NCBI GenBank assembly: GCA_963681505.1
Contig: OY811972.1
Coordinates: 11,822,279 to 11,886,278, forward strand
Reading direction: 5' to 3'
From: Eunapius fragilis
Taxonomy: Eukaryota > Porifera > Demospongiae > Spongillida > Spongillidae
Length of the DNA stretch: 64,000 nucleotides
Shown here: one piece after another, positions 58,544-64,000 of the stretch
How positions within the stretch are numbered: the stretch's first letter is position 1
How the letters are laid out: each line of letters starts with the position of its first letter
Position numbers and translations under genes: made by a program
The notes under the pieces: generated by a model
Databases searched by the model: none
Seen by the model: the letters and a program-made list of their open reading frames with translations, nothing else
What the model was told of the DNA's origin: nothing

Positions 58544-59555
58544 CTACCTCATAATATTTCTTTTCCTGCAGTATTGGGCCTTAGCGGTCTCCTTCTTACT
58601 TTCCGGATCAAGGCAGTATTGAGCCTTCGCGCTATCCTTCTTACTTTCCGGATCAAGCCAGTATTGGGCCTTAGCGCTCTCTCTCTTACTTTCCGGATCA
58701 AGCCAGTATTGGGCCTTCATGCTATTCTTCTTACTCTCATGATCGGCTTTGTAGCGCTTCCTGTCGCAAGTCTTCTTTTTTTTCATGCGCTTCTTGAAAA
58801 CTGTCACGCTCCTCAATATCTTGCGACTCGCCAACACAACAGTCATCATTTAACTTTGCGATCTTCTTTGCACGATTCTTTTCTCTTCGCGATCGACGTG
58901 ACGGCATTTTGAAGAAAACAAACCAGACACGTCAAGCTTTTGGTATACAACCGTGACAACAATTGAATAGTAACTGTAGCGCATGCACTCTGTATATGAA
59001 ATATAGAACGTGTTCAACCACACGTTCCCGCCCACTTTTATGTCTTCCAAAGGCCGATAAAATCTGTTGTGGGCTATACTAACAAAACTAAGTTTGCTAG
59101 AGATTGAAATTTGTGTCAAGCATAACTCTCGTTACTAACATAATAAAACAAATCCAACTCGACAATAAGTTTCTAACTTGTTGGTTCTAGTGCTTTCGCA
59201 TAACGGCTAACATTTTACTTCAATCGTGACAAAGATGCAATGCAATAAACCTCTTATCCGAGCAAATCTTATCTTATCAGATCCGGAAGAAGAAGAAGAA
59301 GAAGAAGAAGAAGAAGAAGATGGAGAAACTTTTTTTTAGGTTCGAGTGTGGGAACGAGAGAGCGTTATCTCTGTTGTCTGAGCTTTCTAAGCGTCGGCAG
59401 TTTGATTACATTGTAGGTAATTGTTGGCTGTATCCAAATACGCTCGCTAAAGTCCAACTGATTCTACGGTGCATCGGCAATAGTGGAATCTGGTGTTTTG
59501 CTAATCGTATTCATCACACTTCAAATCCTACATAGGACCTACTAACGTAGGTCCT
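58544..59555 (-). mobile_element. Truncated Helentron copy, different subfamily
   Basis: Reads leftward from hairpin 59555-59534 (stem AGGACCTAC), followed by ATGTAGGATTTGAAG. An ATG at 58907 starts MPSRRSRREKNRAKKIAKLN, the counterpart of the start of the intact element. After a frameshift there are four 15-residue repeats of a different type (YWLDPESKRESAKAQ), ending at a donor-like ATGAG/GTAGGA near 58546. No Rep, helicase or OTU follows. The leader includes (GAA)n at 59286-59320. Confidence 0.65.
59286..59320. repeat. (GAA)n microsatellite
   Basis: About eleven GAA triplets. The related leaders at 5.95, 6.21 and 13.45 kb have the same AAGAAG-rich character at the same place. Confidence 0.85.
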
Positions 59556-59774
59556 GATAGATCATGCATGATAAAATTGAATTTCACATATTTAATTCTT
59601 TAATTCTTTCAGTTTATGTAGCACATAGACTACAGTGGCATGCTGGAACAAGGATACTGTACAATAAGCCTTAAAGCTAGGGGACAAAAAATTACTTGTC
59701 TCCAGGCTGCCGGCAACATGGATCTCTGCATAAATACGTTCAGCAACACAGTGCAACAAGCTATTCTTTACCCC

Positions 59775-60170
59775 AGCAGTCTATGGGGATAGAGGTGGTG
59801 GTCTGTAGGTATAAAGGCGGTGGTCTGTAGAGATAGAGACCTCTATTCCTACAGACCACCACCTCTATCCATAAGACCACCACCTCTATCACTACAGACC
59901 CCTTTCTGTTGTGGTCTGTAGGGATAGAGGTGTTGATCTGTTGGGATAGAGGTGGTGGTCTGTTGGGATAGAGGTGATGGTCTGTGGGGATAGAGGTGGT
60001 GGTCTGTAGGGATAGAGGTGGTGGTCTGTAGGGATAGAGGTGGTGGTCTGTAGGGATAGAGGTGGTGGTCTGTAGGGATAAAGGTGGAGGGATAAAGGGA
60101 TAGAGGTTGTGGTCTGTAGGGATAGAGGTGGTGGTCTGTGGGGATAGAGGTGGTGGTCTGTGGGGAATAC
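59775..60170. repeat. 24-bp minisatellite with inverted block
   Basis: GATAGAGGTGGTGGTCTGTA-type units. At 59835-59905 two or three units are inverted (CTACAGACCACCACCTCTAT), so the array can fold into a hairpin. Confidence 0.85.
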
Positions 60171-60309
60171 ACGTTTCTGTCGGTTGAACGTAGTGAATTA
60201 GACAGAAACTATGCTCCCTCCGTATGTGATTGGTTGTACAGCACGTGATGTGACCACATGGCGGTAGAGGTATACAAGGTTATATCAGTCTACGTCGCCA
60301 GTGCACGTT

Positions 60310-61117
60310 CTGTAAACTTCATTCTAATTGTCTCGAGAGAGTTCACCAGACCACGAGGATACAGCTAGGGGGGAAAGCTCCGGAAAAGGATCCGTAGCAG
60401 TGGGAGTCACCAGCGACCAGTTTGCCATCCTGTTGGAGGAAGTCAGGCGGCTTCGGGAGGGACAGGAGAATACCGCGCTCAAACTGGAGAAGGGCGTGCA
60501 CTGTGACCCTTTTATCTTCAAACGTCGCGGTAATAAAAATCAATACCGCTTCTGTGAAGATATCGCTGACTGCCTTAGCAACGCCAGCACCTGAGTGAGT
60601 CCATTCAGTCAAAATCAGCTGTAGAGGAGGTAGTGCATGCTGTTTCATGGTTGCATCAGATGGCTGGTTTGACATTCATTGCAGGGTCTCCCATAGTGCA
60701 AGCTACTTTGGGTGGCCTTAGGCGGGAATTAGCTAAGCCCAAAAAGTGTAAGGAACCTGTTACACCACAAATGTTATTGGTTATGGTAGAAGCAGTGGAG
60801 CTCTCCCCTTCCCTTACAGAGGTCCACTTACTGGCAATCTGTCTTGTGGCATTTGCGGGTTTCCTAATTATTGAAGCTGCGGTGTGCCGATGTGGTAATT
60901 AATTCGGAGGGTATGGTAATACAGATTACATCCAGTAAGACAGATTAGTATAGGGAGGGTGCATCTTTAGTGATTGCTCGTACAGGCACAGCTACATGTC
61001 CCGTTGGCATGATGCAAAGATATTTTCCATGGTTCGCCTAGCGCATGACTCACAGGACTATCTGTTCAGGGGAATAATGCACAACAAGTTGGGGGAATGT
61101 TTGCGGAAGAGTGGTAG
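60310..61117 (+). pseudogene. Tyrosine recombinase (Crypton/DIRS-like) relic
   Basis: The N-terminal part (60328-60593) has SDQFAILLEEVRRLREGQEN and FKRRGNKNQYRFCEDIAD. After a stop and frame change, 60633-60902 has KPKKCKEPVTPQMLLVMVEA and SLTEVHLLAICLVAFAGFL, the helical core preceding the first catalytic Arg of tyrosine recombinases. The region where that Arg is expected reads IIEAAVCRCG and then a stop. Later fragments (near 60960-61090) continue the domain in other frames. An LTR retrotransposon interrupts it at 61118. Nonfunctional. Confidence 0.6.
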
Positions 61118-61235
61118 TGTAACAGTATCATGTGCACCCTGTACTAAGATCTAGAACATTCCTTTTATTGAGTATTTATGGTGTATATTTTGTATGTATA
61201 TTACACTTCTTTGCTAAGTTCTGAACGTCATCACA
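61118..61235 (+). repeat. Candidate 5' LTR (118 bp)
   Basis: Begins TGTAACAGTATC and ends CATCACA (TG...CA), directly before the primer-binding site. Short for an LTR. Confirmation needs the 3' copy beyond the window. Confidence 0.5.
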
Positions 61236-61236
61236 T

Positions 61237-61251
61237 TGGTGTCAGGAGTTG
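61237..61251 (+). promoter_or_regulatory. Primer-binding site, tRNA-Leu-like
   Basis: TGGTGTCAGGAGTTG, two bases after the LTR. TGGTGTCAG fits the complement of a Leu tRNA 3' end, as in many gypsy elements; the exact tRNA is an inference. Confidence 0.5.
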
Positions 61252-61260
61252 AGACTTTCC

Positions 61261-62042
61261 ATGGAGGCAGCAATAATGGTCCGAATGAGCGCTCGGCCTC
61301 CAGCGAAGTTTTCTGAAAAGGGAGACTGGAACCATTGGGTCACGCGCTTCGAGCGGTACGTCCAGGAGGTGAAAGTACCTGACAAGGTGATGGTAAAAGA
61401 ACTCCTACATTGCTGGATGACGAACCGTTGAGGTTAGTAGTGCAAAATGATTTGTCTGAGTCTGCAGATTACAAAGCTGTGCGAGACTGTCTGCAAAGCC
61501 GCTATGGTCATGAAGGCACAGAAATGGAATGGCAGGCGAAATTTCAAACGTGGGTGCAACAGCGCGGTGAGTCCTTAGTTAAGTATGCCAGTGAATTGTG
61601 CGTGCTGGCAGGGAGAGCATTTCCAACGTGGTCTAACGAACAGCGCGAAATGTTAACTAGTAACCAGTTTATCCAAGGGATTTCATCCCCGTTGGTCCAA
61701 GTCCAGTTGATGAAAGACATGCCCAAGACCGTCAGTGAAGCTGTGGCTACTGCACGTAGGCTGGAAGCTGTGGAGGTGGCCCATAAACGGCTGCAAACGG
61801 GGAGGAATGCCGAGGAACCTTTGGCAGCTGCAGTTATACATGTGCCGGCTGGTTGGGAAGATACGCTTCACCGCCTAACGAGACAGGTAGAAAGGCTAGT
61901 GGAGGAAGTAACAACTCTAAAGGAGGAGCCCGTAGAGGAGCCAAGGAGAGTTGAGCAGCCCAGTAAAGTCGCTCACAGGAATCGTGATATCATTTGCTGG
62001 CATTGCAACGAAAAAGGTCACGTAAAGCGGAATTGTCCTTAA
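61261..62042 (+). pseudogene. gag, one frameshift
   Basis: ATG at 61261. The first part ends in a shifted frame near 61430; the rest runs 61410-62042. It has a capsid-like helical segment, a coiled-coil region (about 61860-61935) and a single CCHC zinc knuckle, CWHCNEKGHVKRNC, at the C-terminus. The zinc knuckle binds RNA in this family. The frameshift near 61405-61425 breaks the protein. Confidence 0.75.
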
Positions 62043-62129
62043 ATAGGTAAAGCATCCTTTAAACTGGAGCGGGTCGGTGGGACAGGTCTACCGCCGACCT
62101 CGCATGTAAAGACCTAAAGACAGCAAGCT

Positions 62130-62561
62130 ATGGTGGATAGCATCGAAACGAGCTCCACTACATGGATGACAGGCCAGATTGAAGGGCGTGAGATGGTTAT
62201 GTTGCTCGACATGGGCTCTGCAGTGACGTTACTCAGCGCTTACGTGTGGGAAGCGATCAAGCCTGCAGGTGATAGTAAGTTGCATGATGCATCTCATGGT
62301 GTGGTAACTGCTGATGGGAGTGCTCTTACACTGGTGGGACAGGCCAATGTTTTGTTGAGTGTTGGTGGTTTAGTCAGGCGGCATTGTGTTCTAGTAGCTC
62401 AGAGTCTCACACAAGAATGCATTTTGGGTGCAGATTTCCTAGTGGCTAATGATTGCATTATTGACTATCATTCAAAAACATTGCTTGCTGGTGGACAGTT
62501 AGTTCCAACACATTGTAGGGAACAATACCAGCCTGTAAATGAAGCATGTACAATGAAATAA
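62130..62561 (+). pseudogene. Retroviral-type aspartic protease region
   Basis: LLDMGSAVTLLS lies where the catalytic DTG/DSG motif is expected, followed by GADFL and IIDY typical of gypsy proteases. Met in place of Thr or Ser in the active-site triad suggests loss of activity. It ends at 62561; a following frame (62546-62836) continues the linker before the reverse transcriptase. Confidence 0.65.
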
Positions 62562-62945
62562 TGGAAGACATATGCATACCAAAACAACGTGAGATGTTGA
62601 TTCCAGTCAGACTGACTAGACACAAGAATATCTCAGATGCAGGTGACGGGTTTTGTGGAACTGCTTTAACCGGAGTCCAACGCCGTAGGCTTGCTGTGGC
62701 CCATTCAATCTCACGAAACAAGACAGGTGTTACGATGGCACAGGTTATGAATCCTAACCCAACAGCAGTTAAGATCCACAAGGGAAAAAGGTTGGAAAAT
62801 TTTAGATTGTTGATGAGCACTAGTGTGTGTGTGTGATCAATGCTCCAGTGACAAATGCAGGTGCGAGGTCGCAGGAGAACCTGGGCAATATAATTAACAG
62901 TCTAGTTGTGATGCTGAAGACATTGCGCCAGGGGAGAGACAAGAG

Positions 62946-64000
62946 TTGAGGGAACTTCTGCACCGGTTCTCTGATGTCATTTCAGTGTCTGACACTGACA
63001 TCGGACGAACTGACATGGTTCAACACAGCATTGACACCCAGAACTCTAAACCGATTAAGCAGGGCCCCCGCAGGCTACCCTTTCATCGCCGCCAGGAGGT
63101 AAAACAATTACTTGACAGCATGCTTGAGAATGACATAATTGAACCTGCTAATGGCCCATGGGCATCACCTATTGTATTGGTGACAAAAAAAAGATGGGTC
63201 CACTAGATTTTGTGTTGACTTTCGTCAGCTTAATTCAGTCACCAGGAAGGATGCTCACCCCATCCCAAGAATTGATGAATCCCTGGATGCACTGCATGGA
63301 GCATGCTGGTTCTCAACACTGGACCTTGCAAGCGGTTATTGGCAGGTGGGAGTTGCTGCAGAAGACCGAGAGAAAACGGCTTTCTCTACACCATTTGGGT
63401 TGTACCAATTTTGTGTAATGCCTTTCGGTCTGTGCAATGCACCTAGCACTTTTCAGCGACTGATGGAGCTTGTGCTTACTGGTTTACATTGGTCATCCTG
63501 TCTGGTATATCTTGACGATATCATCATTTACAGCAGATCCGTCAAGGAGCATGTCACAAAATTGGCAGAAGTGCTTGGGAGGCTAAAGCAGGCAGGAACG
63601 AAGCTGAAACCAAAGAAATGCAGACTGTTGCGGAAGAAAGTCAGCTACTTGGGTTACGTAGTATCCAGTGAGGGTGTTCAAACAGACCCGCAAAAGGTTG
63701 ACTGTATACTGAACTGGCCTACCCCTGCTTCACAGAAAGAACTGAGACAGTTCCTGGGTCTCGCCTCGTACTACCGGCGATTCGTGAAAGGCTTTGCTGG
63801 CATTGCAGCCCCATTCAACCGTCTACTGGAAAAGGGTAAGCCATGGATGTGGTCGAAGGAGTGTCAGGTTGCATTCAGCTCTTTAAAGGGTATGCTCACA
63901 ACAGCCCCTGTTTTGGCCTACCCTCATTTTGAATTTATTTTTGATGTGATGCTAGTGATGATGGTGTTGGAGCAGTACTGTCACAATGCATTAATGATTC
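62946..64000 (+). pseudogene. Reverse transcriptase and start of RNase H, truncated
   Basis: The N-terminal finger region (62946-63190) is followed by a frameshift at an A run (63184-63191). The palm continues to about 63945 with DFRQLN, FSTLDLASGYWQ, MPFGLCNAPSTFQRLM and the catalytic YLDD (about 63508-63519). LGYVVS and FLGLASYYRRFVKGF follow. A second frame break occurs near 63945, at the expected first RNase H catalytic Asp segment. It runs off the window. Confidence 0.8.

Larger units (their letters stand above)
61118..64000 (+). mobile_element. Ty3/gypsy LTR retrotransposon, cut by window end
   Basis: A short 5' LTR, primer-binding site, gag, protease and reverse transcriptase follow in order. 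Frame breaks near 61420, 63190 and 63945, plus gaps between ORFs, show decay. The integrase and 3' LTR lie beyond 64000, so the length and target duplication cannot be assessed. Confidence 0.8.

Overview
The window is animal nuclear DNA, most likely from a demosponge; Amphimedon or a relative is my best guess. The evidence is indirect. There are very short GT-AG introns (56, 70 and 184 nt). There is an ankyrin-Roc-COR-Death gene, a type of ROCO protein that is abundant in sponges. There are also relics of a P2X7-type C-terminal domain, of tyrosine-recombinase elements and of a RAG1-like RING, plus a very dense repeat load. No rRNA, tRNA or CRISPR array was found.

The only host gene I can reconstruct in depth is on the minus strand. 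It reads leftward from a candidate start at 56942 to a stop at 7088, with a poly(A) signal at 6954-6949. Its exons encode a short N-terminus, single 33-residue ankyrin repeats on separate phase-0 exons (54.7, 49.4 and 46.8 kb), a last ankyrin plus Roc P-loop exon (46.1-46.4 kb), the rest of Roc and COR (7.7-9.3 kb), a linker exon and a Death-domain exon. If the two halves are one gene, Roc is interrupted by a 36.8-kb phase-0 intron (9331-46127) that holds most of the mobile DNA here. One base appears to be missing in a G run near the end of COR.

The main mobile element is a Helitron-like element of Helentron type at about 14821-22140. Its 5' end is a hairpin (14821-14842). It carries a two-exon gene (15484-16034 and 16186-22135, 2166 residues) with ten basic 15-residue repeats, a zinc-finger region, a HUH Rep nuclease with a two-tyrosine motif, a PIF1-type helicase and a C-terminal OTU protease domain. 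Four partial 5' ends of related elements lie at 5.2-6.2, 6.2-6.5, 13.4-13.7 and 58.5-59.6 kb. All keep a terminal hairpin whose stem sequence varies with compensatory changes.

The rest is repeat-rich. Six or more fold-back MITEs (about 290 bp) each have almost perfectly matching arms, although they have diverged from one another. From 28.4 to 41.9 kb there is a nested inverted-repeat complex built from four noncoding modules (called Z1 to Z4 here), including a palindrome with 3.3-kb arms. Z1 occurs again just upstream of the Helentron. Long satellite arrays lie at 24.3-26.2 and 47.1-49.1 kb. Degraded Ty3/gypsy remains are at 9.7-12.3 and 42.8-43.4 kb, and a better preserved gypsy element (61118 to the window edge) has inserted into a tyrosine-recombinase relic. 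1-7 kb is a mosaic of small transposons, and 50-56 kb holds further transposon debris between the ankyrin exons.
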